Assembly: GCF_003610255.1 (NCBI RefSeq)
Contig: NZ_RAPS01000001.1
Location: forward strand, 5,731,001 to 5,795,000
Origin: Streptomyces sp. TLI_171
Lineage (GTDB): Bacteria > Actinomycetota > Actinomycetes > Streptomycetales > Streptomycetaceae
DNA length: 64,000 bases
Direction: 5' to 3'
Shown here: in pieces, positions 1 through 8,404 of the stretch
How positions within the stretch are numbered: position 1 is the stretch's first letter
How the letters are laid out: each line of letters starts with the position of its first letter
Notes under the pieces: model-generated
Told to the model about the DNA's origin: nothing
Seen by the model: only the letters and a program-made list of their open reading frames with translations
Database searches by the model: none
Translations under genes and position numbers: made by a program

Positions 1-16
1 GCCAAACCGCGCCGGT

Positions 17-65
17 CCCGCACCCGGAAGGCGCCCCGGGTCGAGTGAGCACCACCGGGTGCGGG
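17..65 (-). terminator. Possible terminator after the SDR gene
   Basis: An 11-bp inverted repeat (arms 17-27 and 55-65, CCCGCACCCGG and its complement) lies just past the TAG stop of the minus-strand SDR gene. The loop is long (27 nt), so this is only a weak terminator candidate. Nothing else is visible in bases 1-75. Confidence 0.3.
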
Positions 66-75
66 GCCGGGACGG

Positions 76-831
76 CTACAGGCCGCGGGTGGCTCCGCCG
101 TCGACGGGGAGCATCAGGCCGGTGAGGTAGGAGGCGGCGGGGGAGAGCAGGAACGCGGCGGTGCGGCCGAACTCCTCGGGGGTGCCGTAGCGGCGGAGCG
201 GGATCGAGGCGGCGGCCGTGTCGCGGGCGGCGGCGGGGTCGGCGGCGAGGGAGTCGAGTTCGCGGACGCGGTCGGTGTCGATGCGGCCGGGGAGCAGGCC
301 GAGCACGCGGATGCCGCGGGGGCCGAGTTCGTCGGCGAGGGTCTTGGCGGCCATCGCGAGACCGGGTCGCAGGCCGTTGGAGATGCCCAGGCCGGGGATC
401 GGCTGGCGAACCGAGGTGGAGAGCACGAAGCCGATCACGCCCCCCTCGGCGAGGTGCTCGGCGGCGGTGCGGGCCAGCCGGAGCGCGCCGAGGAAGACCG
501 AGTCGAAGGCGGTGCGCCAGGCCTCGTCGGTGGCGGTGGAGACCGGGCCGGCGCCGGGCCCGCCGACGCTGATCAGGATGCCGTCGAAGCCGCCGAAGCG
601 GCTCGTCGCGGCGTCGATCAGGCGCTGCGGGGTGGCCGGGTCGGCGTTGTCGGCGGCCACCCCGTGGGCGTTCTCGCCTAGCGCGCTCGCGGCGGCGTCG
701 GCGGCTTCCTGGCTGCGGCCGCTGACCACGACGCGCGCGCCTTCGGCGACCAGCTGCTGGGCGGTGGCGTGCCCGAGTCCGCGGGTCGCCCCGGTGACGA
801 CGTACACCTTGTCCTTGAGTCCGAGATCCAT
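76..831 (-). CDS. SDR-family oxidoreductase-like protein lacking the catalytic Tyr/Lys
   Basis: A 251-aa Rossmann-fold protein of the short-chain dehydrogenase/reductase family. The cofactor loop TGATRGLG is near residue 15, and the C-terminal DGGATRGL ending is typical of the family. The catalytic YxxxK position reads SNGLR, so Tyr is replaced by Ser and Lys by Arg. A classical SDR redox reaction is therefore doubtful, although many actinobacterial paralogues share this pattern. ATG at 831 is chosen because a GCGAGA ribosome site lies about 9 nt upstream; ATG at 840 is the alternative and would have almost no spacing. It stands alone, tail-on to the window edge, with the secreted beta-helix gene upstream on the same strand. 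Substrate unknown. Confidence 0.85.
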   Translation of the reverse strand: MDLGLKDKVYVVTGATRGLGHATAQQLVAEGARVVVSGRSQEAADAAASALGENAHGVAADNADPATPQRLIDAATSRFGGFDGILISVGGPGAGPVSTATDEAWRTAFDSVFLGALRLARTAAEHLAEGGVIGFVLSTSVRQPIPGLGISNGLRPGLAMAAKTLADELGPRGIRVLGLLPGRIDTDRVRELDSLAADPAAARDTAAASIPLRRYGTPEEFGRTAAFLLSPAASYLTGLMLPVDGGATRGL

Positions 832-873
832 GCCGACCATTCTCGCCGGTCGGCACGGATCCCCGACGGAGGG

Positions 874-2397
874 TCAGCCCACCGGGACGCCGGGGTTGGT
901 GAGGGCCGTGCCGCCGGTGACGGTGTTGTCGGCGGTGACGGTGACCGGGCAGGCCGCGGCGTCGTAGTTGGTGACGTCGATGGCGTACTTGGCGGCGTTG
1001 GCGCCGTTCGCGCCGGTCAGGTCGGAGCGGTTGCCCCGGAAGACGGTGCCGCAGCCCCAGCCGGCGACCTGGGTGTGGGTCTGGTAGCCGTCGTTCATGG
1101 TGCGGACGCCGGTGTTGTTCTCGATGACGTAGCCGTTGCCCTTCACGTCGACCCAGGAGTCATCGTAGTTGACGTTGGTCAGGCCGTTGCCGTCGAACCG
1201 GTTGCCGGAGACCAGGCCGCCGGTGGTGCCCTCCTTGAGGTCGATGTTCTCGCCGCCGATGTTCGGGCCGATCACGTTGTTCAGGATCTGCACGTAGTCG
1301 CTCCTGTCGGTGAGCGTGTTGGCGGTGCCGACGTACACGCCCTCGCCCTTGCCGTCGTGCGCGGTGCCGGTGTCGTGCACGGTGGAGTTGCGCAGGACGC
1401 CGTGGCTGGAGGAGTTGCGGAAGTGCACGCCCTCCATGGTGGTGTGGTGCACCGTCACCCCGTCGAGCACCACGTAGTCGGAGGCGTCGACCATGATGCC
1501 CTTCTGCGCGTTGGTGACGGTGATGCCCTGCACGGTCCAGTACGGGGCGTTGGCCAGCGAGAGGCCGTAGCCGCCGCCGGTGGAGGTGGTGAGGACGGCG
1601 TTGGCGGAGCCGGTCAGGGTGATCCGGGCGGCGGCGGTGCCGGCCGTGGTGATCTTGAAGTTGCCGGTGTAGGTGCCGTCGGCGAGCTGGATGGTCCGGC
1701 CCGGGACGGCGGCGCTCAGGGCGGTCTGCAGCTCCTTGGCGGTGGTGACCGTGACGGTGTTGCCGGAGCTCGGGCTGGAGCTGGGGGAGCCGGACGGCGA
1801 GGGCGACGAGGACGGGGAGGGCGACGCCGACGGGGAGGGTGACGCCGACGGGGACGGGGAGGCCGACGGGGACGGCGAGGAGGACGGGGACGGGGAGGCG
1901 CCGATCGCGGTGAGCGAGACGTCGTCGGCCTGGTACGGGGTGCCGTACCAGCCACTGAGGGTGACGGTCGCCTGGGTGGTGGTCGGGCCGGTGGTGAAGG
2001 TGCGGGTGAGCTGGGTCCAGGCGGCGGCGTTGGTCCAGGTGGAGGTGGACACGCCGGTCCCGGAGGCGGCGAGGGTGACGTAGGAGCCCTTCACCCAGGC
2101 GGTCAGCGAGTAGGCGGTGTTCGGCTGGACGGTGACGGTCTGGGCACAGGGGGCGAGGTCGCTCGCGCCGGGGGAGGCGCTCAGCGCGGCGCTGCCGGAG
2201 TGCGGGGCGGTGGCCGTGGGGGCGGCGGCGCCGGTGCAGGCCCAGGGCGCGAGGACGGCGGCCTCGAAGCCGCCGTTGGCCAGCAGCTCGGTGGCGGCGC
2301 CGGCCTGGGCGGGCAGCAGCGCGAGGGCGGCGGAGCCGAGTCCGAGGGCTCCCGCGACGGCGAGGCCGCGGTGGGTGCGGCGGCTGTGGTGCGTCAT
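874..2397 (-). CDS. Secreted carbohydrate-binding / right-handed beta-helix protein
   Basis: A 507-aa predicted secreted protein. It starts MTHHSRRTHRG, followed by a hydrophobic stretch and an AQAGA cleavage-like site near residue 33, consistent with a signal peptide. Residues about 35-165 look like a CBM-type jelly roll (ELLANGGFE start, YQADDVSLT end). A Ser/Pro-repeat linker spans about 168-215. The rest is a right-handed parallel beta-helix with runs of N-rich turns, resembling pectate lyase or polysaccharide lyase folds. This architecture suggests extracellular polysaccharide binding and cleavage. I see no clear catalytic signature and cannot name the substrate. ATG 2397 is preferred because an ORF read further upstream would run through a divergent promoter region. 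A DasR-like box lies 58 bp upstream. Confidence 0.85.
   Translation of the reverse strand: MTHHSRRTHRGLAVAGALGLGSAALALLPAQAGAATELLANGGFEAAVLAPWACTGAAAPTATAPHSGSAALSASPGASDLAPCAQTVTVQPNTAYSLTAWVKGSYVTLAASGTGVSTSTWTNAAAWTQLTRTFTTGPTTTQATVTLSGWYGTPYQADDVSLTAIGASPSPSSSPSPSASPSPSASPSPSASPSPSSSPSPSGSPSSSPSSGNTVTVTTAKELQTALSAAVPGRTIQLADGTYTGNFKITTAGTAAARITLTGSANAVLTTSTGGGYGLSLANAPYWTVQGITVTNAQKGIMVDASDYVVLDGVTVHHTTMEGVHFRNSSSHGVLRNSTVHDTGTAHDGKGEGVYVGTANTLTDRSDYVQILNNVIGPNIGGENIDLKEGTTGGLVSGNRFDGNGLTNVNYDDSWVDVKGNGYVIENNTGVRTMNDGYQTHTQVAGWGCGTVFRGNRSDLTGANGANAAKYAIDVTNYDAAACPVTVTADNTVTGGTALTNPGVPVG
1765..1900 (-). repeat. Ser/Pro linker tandem repeat
   Basis: GACGGGGA-type units repeat inside the beta-helix gene. 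They encode alternating SPSPSAS segments of the linker between the carbohydrate-binding-like domain and the beta-helix. Repeats of this kind often vary in copy number between strains. Confidence 0.75.
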
Positions 2398-2450
2398 GAA
2401 GGTTCGCTCCGAAGTGGGGGTAAAGAGCGGATCAGGACAACTGCACGGCC

Positions 2451-2480
2451 AATCTGGACTAGACCAATACGGGGCGTCAA
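2451..2480 (-). promoter_or_regulatory. Candidate promoter of the beta-helix gene
   Basis: Read on the minus strand there is a TTGACG -35 box (2475-2480) and, 18 bp on, CAGATT as a weak -10 (2451-2456). The DasR-like palindrome lies between and over the two hexamers, a layout in which a repressor would block RNA polymerase. Confidence 0.4.
2455..2466. promoter_or_regulatory. DasR-like (dre) operator
   Basis: TGGACTAGACCA differs by one base from the TGGTCTAGACCA core of DasR (GlcNAc-responsive GntR repressor) sites and of related chitinase-promoter elements in Streptomyces. It lies in the divergent region, 58 bp before the beta-helix gene and about 100 bp before the PP2C gene. Function is inferred from sequence only. 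Confidence 0.5.
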
Positions 2481-2508
2481 TGGGCGCGCGGGGACCGGGC
2501 GTCAATGG
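2472..2508. repeat. Direct repeat in the divergent promoter region
   Basis: GGGCGTCAATGG occurs twice, at 2472-2483 and 2497-2508, each followed by a CGCGCGG-like run. Each copy carries a minus-strand TTGACG -35-like hexamer, so the region could hold two alternative promoters or a duplicated operator. Confidence 0.6.
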
Positions 2509-2568
2509 CGCGCGGCCCGGAACCGTTCGAAGATGGGGAGACCGGACCACCCACCCGAGGTGCAGCGC

Positions 2569-4863
2569 ATGGAAAGTCGGCGGTTGCCGTACATCGACGG
2601 TGTCGCGGCTGCCCTGGTCGACGGCGAGGGCAGCGTCGTGGGCTGGACCACCGCCGCCGAACAGCTGCTCGACCTGGACGCCGCGCAGGTCACCGGCCGT
2701 CCCGCGCGCGAACTGCTGGCCGACGGGCAGGCGGACGCCGACGCGCTCGGCAAACGGACCGGGGAGGTGCGGCTGCGCACCGGCCGCGGCGCCCCGATCG
2801 AGGTCTCGTACCAGGTGCTGCCGCTGGCCGGGGAGAGCGGCGAGGTGCGCGCCCTGGTGCTGGCCACTCCGGCGGAGACCGTCGCCCGGCGGCGCCAGGA
2901 CGAGGCGTTCACCCGGGAGCTGTTCCTGCAGGACCGGCTGGGTCTGGCGGTCTTCGACTCCGACCTGCGCCTGCTGCGCACCAACACCCACCTGCTGCCC
3001 TACACCGGCCTGCCGGACGACCTGGCCGGGCACCGGCTGCGCGACTTCCTGCAGCCGGGCGACGCGGAGGCCGCCGAGGCGATCCTGCGGCACGTGATCG
3101 CCACCGGGGAGCCGGTGGTCCGGGCCGAGCTGCCGATCCGCACCCTGGACGACCCCGACCCCGGCGTGGTGATGGAGATCCAGGCGTTCCGGCTGCAGGC
3201 CCCCGACGGCGCGGTGATCGGGGTGACCGCGCTGTTCGGCGACATCACCGAACTGCACCGCTACCGGCGGCGCGCCGACGTGCTGCACCGGGCCACCGCC
3301 GCCGTCGGCGGCTCGCTGTCGGTGGCCGGCACCGCCGAGGACCTGGCCGGCGTGCTGGTGCCCGGGCTCGGCGACCGCGCCGAGGTGGACATCGCCGAGG
3401 CCGTCTTCACGGGCGACGAACCGCTCCCCGGCGCCGACGGCACCTTCGCGGTCCGCCGCACCGCCACCGCCGGACCGCCCGGGCCGGACGGGCGCCCGCT
3501 CGGCCCGCTCGGCCGGGAGGAACTCGGCCGCCCCGCCGCGGCCACCGCCGACCCGCCGTCGATGAGCGCGCCGCTGCACGCCCGCGGCGGCCCGCTCGGC
3601 CGGGTCACCGTCCGCCGCGGACCGGGTCAGGGCCCGTACGAGCAGGACGACCTGGAGCTGCTGCGGGAGATCGCCGCGCGGGCCGCGCTCGCCCTCGACA
3701 ACGCCCGCCGCTACACCCGGGAGCACCGCGCCGCCGTCGGCCTGCAGCGCTCGCTGCTGCCGCCCGCCGAGACCGCGGTGCCCGCCGCCACCACCGCCAG
3801 CGTCTACCGGCCGACCGACACCGCGACCGGCGTCGGCGGCGACTGGTTCGACGTGATCCCGCTGTCCGGCGCCCGGGTCGCGCTGGTGGCCGGCGACGTG
3901 GTCGGGCACGGACTGCAGGCCAGCGCCACCATGGGGCGGCTGCGCACCGCGGTGCGGACCCTCGCCGACCTGGACCTGGAGGCGGACGAGCTGCTGGTGC
4001 ACCTGGACGACCTGGTCTCCCAGCTGGTGGTCGAGGGCAGCGAGGAAGAACGCGAACGCGGCGTCGCCGACCCGTCCGGGGCGACCTGCGTGTACGCCGT
4101 CTACGACCCGGTGTCGGGGGTCTGCCAGGCCGCCAGCGCCGGACACCCGCCGCCCGCGCTGGTGCACCCCGACGGCCGGGTCGAGTACCTGCCGGTCAAC
4201 CCGGGGCCGCCGCTCGGCGTCGGCGGGCTGCCGTTCGAGACCGTCGACTGCGCGCTGCGCGCCGGGAGCGTCCTGGCGCTGTACACCGACGGGCTGATCG
4301 AGGGCACCAGCCGCGACCTGGACGAGGGCATGGCGCAGCTCGCCGCCCGGCTCGGCGAGGCCGACCTGCGCGGCGACCTGGCCGCGGCCGGGCGGGCCAT
4401 CGTCGCGGAGATGTCCACGGCCGGGCAGAGCGACGACGTGACGCTGCTGCTGGCCCGGTTGCACCCCGTGCCGCCGGAGGACACCGCGGCGTGGACCATC
4501 GACGCCGATCCGGCGGCGGTCGCCGGGGTGCGCGAGGCCGCCAGCCGGACGCTGGAGCACTGGGGACTGGGCGAGCTGGTGTTCACCACCGAGCTGGTGC
4601 TGAGCGAGCTGGTCACCAACGCCATCCGGTACGCGGGCGGCCCGGTGCTGGTGCGGCTGATCCGCTCCTCGGTGCTGACCTGCGAGGTGTCCGACCCGAG
4701 TGCCACCCAGCCGCGGATGCGCCGGGCCAGGCTCACCGACGAGGGCGGCCGCGGCCTGTACCTGGTCGCCCAGCTCACCGAACGCTGGGGCAGCCGCTAC
4801 ACCCGCACCGGCAAGACCATCTGGGCCGAGCAGCCGCTCGATCCGCCGCCGCTCAGCTGGTAG
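2569..4863 (+). CDS. PAS-PAS-GAF-SpoIIE phosphatase with HATPase anti-sigma domain
   Basis: A 764-aa cytoplasmic signalling protein. From the N-terminus: two PAS-like sensor domains (about 5-105 and 115-225), a GAF domain (about 240-390), a PP2C/SpoIIE serine phosphatase (about 395-625, with GGDWFD near 421 and GDVVGHG, then DDVTLLL), and an RsbW-like HATPase_c module (about 645-760, with ELVTNAIRYA and GRGLYLV). Such proteins can both phosphorylate and dephosphorylate anti-anti-sigma factors and so tune an alternative sigma factor. No anti-anti-sigma or sigma gene is adjacent, so the target is unknown. ATG 2569 has a GAGG site 8 nt upstream; ATG 2533 is possible. The 3' end overlaps the convergent SURF1 gene by 11 bp. 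Confidence 0.9.
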   Translation: MESRRLPYIDGVAAALVDGEGSVVGWTTAAEQLLDLDAAQVTGRPARELLADGQADADALGKRTGEVRLRTGRGAPIEVSYQVLPLAGESGEVRALVLATPAETVARRRQDEAFTRELFLQDRLGLAVFDSDLRLLRTNTHLLPYTGLPDDLAGHRLRDFLQPGDAEAAEAILRHVIATGEPVVRAELPIRTLDDPDPGVVMEIQAFRLQAPDGAVIGVTALFGDITELHRYRRRADVLHRATAAVGGSLSVAGTAEDLAGVLVPGLGDRAEVDIAEAVFTGDEPLPGADGTFAVRRTATAGPPGPDGRPLGPLGREELGRPAAATADPPSMSAPLHARGGPLGRVTVRRGPGQGPYEQDDLELLREIAARAALALDNARRYTREHRAAVGLQRSLLPPAETAVPAATTASVYRPTDTATGVGGDWFDVIPLSGARVALVAGDVVGHGLQASATMGRLRTAVRTLADLDLEADELLVHLDDLVSQLVVEGSEEERERGVADPSGATCVYAVYDPVSGVCQAASAGHPPPALVHPDGRVEYLPVNPGPPLGVGGLPFETVDCALRAGSVLALYTDGLIEGTSRDLDEGMAQLAARLGEADLRGDLAAAGRAIVAEMSTAGQSDDVTLLLARLHPVPPEDTAAWTIDADPAAVAGVREAASRTLEHWGLGELVFTTELVLSELVTNAIRYAGGPVLVRLIRSSVLTCEVSDPSATQPRMRRARLTDEGGRGLYLVAQLTERWGSRYTRTGKTIWAEQPLDPPPLSW

Positions 4864-5656
4864 CGCCCACCAGCTCGTCCGCGGCGGCCGGGGCCTGCCC
4901 GTCCTGCCTGGCCTCGCGGCGGGCCATCACCACCAGGCCGACGGGGACCAGCGAGGCGAACAGCCACCACTGGACGGCGTACGCCATGTGCGGGCCGATG
5001 TCGGAGTGGCCGGGCTCGGCGAGCGGCTGCGGGGCGGCGCCTGCAGCGGGCTGGGAGGAGGACAGCTCCAGGTAGCCGCCGAGCACCGTGGCGTCGGCGA
5101 ACTTCGCCTGCTCGGCGCTGTTGATCACCTTGTACATCCGCTCGGGCAGGCCGCCGCGGTTCTTCACGCCCAGCGAGGCGTACGTCTCGTCGGCGCGCAG
5201 CCGGCCGGTGACGGTGACCTCGCCGGCGGGCGGGGCGGGGACGGCGGGGAGGCTGGCGGCGTCCGCGCCGGACTCCACCCAGCCGCGGTTGACCAGCACC
5301 GAGCCCTTGCCGTCGGCGAGCACCAGCGGGGTGATCACGAAGTAGCCGATCGAGCTGCCGCCGGGCTCGGTGCGGCCGCGGACGACCACCTCGTGCCCGG
5401 TGTCGTAGTGGCCCTGCGCGGTGACGGTGCGCCACACCTGGCCGGTCGGGACGGACCAGCCGGGGGCGGAGAGCGAGTCGAAGGCGACCGGGGGGCTGCC
5501 CAGGTTCCGCGCCACCAGCTCGTTGCGGGCGACCCGTGCCTCGTGCCGGTGGTACTGCCAGAAACCCAACCGGACCATGGTCGGGATCAGCAGCAGCGCC
5601 ACCAGGGCGATCACCGCCCAGCGCGCGGACAGCAGGAATCGGTACACACCCGGCAC
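4853..5656 (-). CDS. SURF1-family protein
   Basis: A 267-aa membrane protein of the SURF1 family, linked to maturation of cytochrome c oxidase. There is a transmembrane helix at about 12-32 (WAVIALVALLLIPTMVRLGF), a long extracytoplasmic loop with conserved VLVNRGWV, and a second helix near the C-terminus (WWLFASLVPVGLVVMARR). The GTG start at 5656 is chosen because AAGGAGG sits 6 nt upstream; a GTG at 5686 would add ten residues without a better site. Length and two-helix topology match the family. Confidence 0.9.
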   Translation of the reverse strand: MPGVYRFLLSARWAVIALVALLLIPTMVRLGFWQYHRHEARVARNELVARNLGSPPVAFDSLSAPGWSVPTGQVWRTVTAQGHYDTGHEVVVRGRTEPGGSSIGYFVITPLVLADGKGSVLVNRGWVESGADAASLPAVPAPPAGEVTVTGRLRADETYASLGVKNRGGLPERMYKVINSAEQAKFADATVLGGYLELSSSQPAAGAAPQPLAEPGHSDIGPHMAYAVQWWLFASLVPVGLVVMARREARQDGQAPAAADELVGATS

Positions 5657-5678
5657 GCTAACCCTCCTTACCGCCGCG

Positions 5679-6659
5679 TCACGCACCGGGGTGCGGCGCG
5701 ACCTCCCGCAGCAGCTGCAGGAACGCGTCCTCGCCGACCACCGGGGTGCCGTACTCGCGGGCCTTGCGGGCCTTGCCGCTCCACGAGGTCGGCTCGTTGG
5801 TGACCAGCAGGCTGGTGAGCCGGCTCACCGAGCTCGCGATGTGCAGGCCGGCCTCGGTGGCCCGGTCCTCCAGCAGCTCGCGGTCGGTGGCGGTGTCGCC
5901 GGTGATGGCCACCCGCATGCCCTGCACCAGCGGGGAGCCGTCCGCCCACCGGCCCGGGTTGGGGTACGGGCAGGCGGGGCGCTTGCGGCCGGGACGGTAG
6001 GAGCCGCCCCAGGAGCCGCGGGTCGGGCTCGCGGCGGCGCCCTCGCCCAGGTCGGTGACGGCCACACAGGTGGTCAGCGGCAGCGGGACCCCGCCGTTGC
6101 GGGCCAGGTGCAGCGAGGGCCGGAACACCTCGGCGAGCACCCGGGCGTCGTCCAGGGCGTGGTGGGCCTGACGCTGGGTCACCCCGAAGTAGGCGGCCAG
6201 CGAGGCGAGCTTGCCGTTCGGCAGCGGCAACCGCAGGTCGCGGGCCAGCACCATGGTGCACAGCCGCTGCTCGACCGGGGCGGCCAGGCCGGCCCGGGAG
6301 AACTCACGGGAGATCATGTTCCAGTCGAACAGCGCGTTGTGGGCCACCATCACCCGGTCGCGCAGCCGCTCGGCGAGCTCGGCGGCGATCTCCGGGAAGG
6401 TCGGGGCGCCCTCCAGGGCCTCGCTGGTCAGGCCGTGGATCCAGACCGGGCCCGGGTCCCGTTCGGGGTTGACCAGGGTGTACCAGTGGTCGGTGACCTC
6501 GCCGTCCGGGTCGAGCTGGTAGACGCCCGCGGAGATCACCCGGTCCGAACGGCCGAGACCGGTGGTCTCCACGTCGACCACGGCGAAACCGCGCCCGGTG
6601 CCCTCGCCGGGGCCGGTGCGCTGTGCCGGGAACGGCGAGTGGGGGAAAGGCGCGTGCAT
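5679..6659 (-). CDS. DEDDh 3'-5' exonuclease with C-terminal BRCT domain
   Basis: A 326-aa protein. The exonuclease domain (about 20-190) shows the DEDDh set: DVETTG (motif I), HNALFDWNM (motif II) and HHALDDA (motif III with the catalytic His). It resembles the DNA polymerase III epsilon proofreading family. The C-terminal part (about 235-320) reads as a BRCT domain (MRVAITGDTATDREL and LLVTNEPTSWSGKARKA), as in DNA ligase. A role in DNA repair or end processing is likely; it is not the replicative proofreader by itself. A TAGAGT -10-like hexamer ends 8 nt before the ATG, suggesting a leaderless transcript. It lies 22 bp upstream of SURF1 on the same strand. Confidence 0.9.
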   Translation of the reverse strand: MHAPFPHSPFPAQRTGPGEGTGRGFAVVDVETTGLGRSDRVISAGVYQLDPDGEVTDHWYTLVNPERDPGPVWIHGLTSEALEGAPTFPEIAAELAERLRDRVMVAHNALFDWNMISREFSRAGLAAPVEQRLCTMVLARDLRLPLPNGKLASLAAYFGVTQRQAHHALDDARVLAEVFRPSLHLARNGGVPLPLTTCVAVTDLGEGAAASPTRGSWGGSYRPGRKRPACPYPNPGRWADGSPLVQGMRVAITGDTATDRELLEDRATEAGLHIASSVSRLTSLLVTNEPTSWSGKARKAREYGTPVVGEDAFLQLLREVAPHPGA

Positions 6660-6782
6660 AGCGCAACACTCTACGGGGAGCGGAGCACGGCTCCGGCCGG
6701 AATGCCCAGGCCGGGGCCGACCTTAGAGTGGAACGCGGGTGCGAACACCTGCGCCCGATCCCCGCTGCGAAGGACACCCCTC

Positions 6783-7826
6783 ATGCGCGCCACCGTGATC
6801 CACGGCCCCCAGGACATCCGGATCGAGGAGGTGCCCGACCCGCGGATCGAGCGCCCCACCGACGCCGTGGTGCGGGTGCTGAACGCCTGCATCTGCGGCA
6901 GCGACCTGTGGGCGTACCGGGGCGTGGCCAAGCGCAAGCCCGGGCAGCGGATCGGCCACGAGTTCCTCGGCTTCGTCGAGGAGGTCGGCCCGGAGGTGCG
7001 CGATCTCACAGCGGGCGACCTGGTGGTGGCCCCGTTCGTCTGGTCGGACGGCGTGTGCGAGTTCTGCCGGGAGGGGCTGCAGACCTCCTGCCCGCACGGC
7101 GGGTTCTGGGGCTCGCCCGGTTCGGACGGCGGGCAGGGCGAGGCGGTCCGGGTGCCGTTCGCGGACGGCACGCTGGTGAAGCTGCCGAAGGAGGCCGCGG
7201 GCGACGAGAAGCTGCTGCCCGGCCTGCTGGCGCTCTCCGACGTGATGGCGACCGGTCACCACGCGGCGGTCTCGGCGGGCGTGCGGCCCGGCGCGACGGT
7301 CGCCGTGGTCGGCGACGGCGCGGTCGGCCTGTGCGGCGTGCTGGCCGCGCACCGGCTGGGCGCGGGCCGGATCATCGCGCTCGGCCGGCACGAGGGCCGC
7401 ACCGCGATCGCCCGCGAGTTCGGCGCGACCGACGTGGTCGCCGAGCGCGGCGAGGCGGCGATCGAGGCGGTGCGCGAGCTGACCGGCGGCACCGGCGCGC
7501 ACGCGGTGCTGGAGGCGGTCGGCACCGAGGAGTCGATGCGCACCGCGATCTCCATCACCCGGGACGGCGGTTCGGTGGGTTACGTGGGCGTGCCGCACGG
7601 CGGCAGCGCGGGCGTGGACATCGGCCAGATGTTCGACCGGAACGTGCAGCTGCGCGGCGGGGTGGCCCCGGCCCGGGCGTACATCCCCGAGCTGCTGCCG
7701 GACGTGCTGTCCGGCGCGATCGACCCGGGCCGGGTGTTCGACCGGACGGTGGGCCTGGACGGGGTGCCGGACGGCTACCGGGCGATGGACGAGCGGACGG
7801 CGCTGAAGGTCCGGATCGCCTTCTGA
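6783..7826 (+). CDS. Zinc-dependent alcohol dehydrogenase (MDR family)
   Basis: A 347-aa medium-chain dehydrogenase. Catalytic zinc ligands are visible in ACICGSDLW and GHEFLGFVEEVG. The structural-zinc loop CEFCREGLQTSC has three of the usual four Cys. The NAD(P)-binding motif is VVGDGAVGLCG near residue 180. The substrate cannot be told; the sequence is close to glutathione-independent formaldehyde or threonine dehydrogenase-like groups. It is monocistronic and followed by a strong hairpin. An AAGGA ribosome site precedes the ATG. Confidence 0.9.
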   Translation: MRATVIHGPQDIRIEEVPDPRIERPTDAVVRVLNACICGSDLWAYRGVAKRKPGQRIGHEFLGFVEEVGPEVRDLTAGDLVVAPFVWSDGVCEFCREGLQTSCPHGGFWGSPGSDGGQGEAVRVPFADGTLVKLPKEAAGDEKLLPGLLALSDVMATGHHAAVSAGVRPGATVAVVGDGAVGLCGVLAAHRLGAGRIIALGRHEGRTAIAREFGATDVVAERGEAAIEAVRELTGGTGAHAVLEAVGTEESMRTAISITRDGGSVGYVGVPHGGSAGVDIGQMFDRNVQLRGGVAPARAYIPELLPDVLSGAIDPGRVFDRTVGLDGVPDGYRAMDERTALKVRIAF

Positions 7827-7852
7827 GCGCACCTAATTGAATGATCATCACG

Positions 7853-7882
7853 CTGGGGCGGCCGGGAAAACGGTCGCCCCAG
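7853..7882 (+). terminator. Intrinsic terminator after the alcohol dehydrogenase
   Basis: A 12-bp stem (one G-T pair) with arms 7853-7864 and 7871-7882 and loop GGAAAA, 26 bp past the stop codon. Confidence 0.8.
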
Positions 7883-7967
7883 TGGCGTGTTCCGGTCAGT
7901 TTTCGGCCAGAATGCGTGGGGAACCTTCTCGATGCACCGTCCTCGATCTAGCATGCAGCGCACTCAA

Positions 7968-7983
7968 TGTGACGTCCCTCACG
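7968..7983. promoter_or_regulatory. Crp-like operator before the acetate-uptake operon
   Basis: TGTGACGTCCCTCACG matches the TGTGA-N6-TCACA pattern except for the last base. It lies 44 bp before the DUF485/actP pair. A TAGCAT -10-like hexamer at 7949-7954 is just upstream, which would put the site at or just after the transcription start. In E. coli the homologous acs-yjcH-actP operon is Crp-controlled; transfer to this organism is inference. Confidence 0.55.
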
Positions 7984-8026
7984 TCCATCTGATCGTCCGT
8001 CGCACCGAAGACGTCAGGAGACCCGC

Positions 8027-8404
8027 GTGGCAGCCCCGCCCGATTCAGTCCCCGAATCGTTCCAACGTATCGAGGAGTCCCCCGAGTTCCACCAACTGCG
8101 CAGCTCCTTCCGGAACTTCGCATTCCCGGTCACGGCCGGATTCGTCCTCTGGTACCTGCTGTACGTCCTGCTCAGCTGCTACGCCCCCGGCTTCATGAGC
8201 ACCAAGGTCGTCGGCAACATCAACGTCGCGCTGGTGCTCGGCATCCTGCAGTTCGTCAGCACCTTCGCCATCGCCGCCTGGTACGCCCGGTTCGCCGGCC
8301 GGCAGCTCGACCCGCGCGCCGCCGCCATCCGCGGCCGCGCCGAGGCCGCGGTGCCCGGGCAGCACGCCGACCGCCCCGCCGTGGCCGAGGAGGCCGCCGA
8401 ATGA
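8027..8404 (+). CDS. DUF485 (YjcH-like) membrane protein
   Basis: A 125-aa membrane protein with two helices (about 35-57 and 65-88: GFVLWYLLYVLLSCY and ALVLGILQFVSTFAIAAWY). It belongs to DUF485, the small partner usually encoded with acetate permease ActP. GTG start with AGGAG 7 nt upstream. Its stop overlaps the actP start by 4 bp (ATGA), so the two are translationally coupled. Confidence 0.92.
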   Translation: MAAPPDSVPESFQRIEESPEFHQLRSSFRNFAFPVTAGFVLWYLLYVLLSCYAPGFMSTKVVGNINVALVLGILQFVSTFAIAAWYARFAGRQLDPRAAAIRGRAEAAVPGQHADRPAVAEEAAE

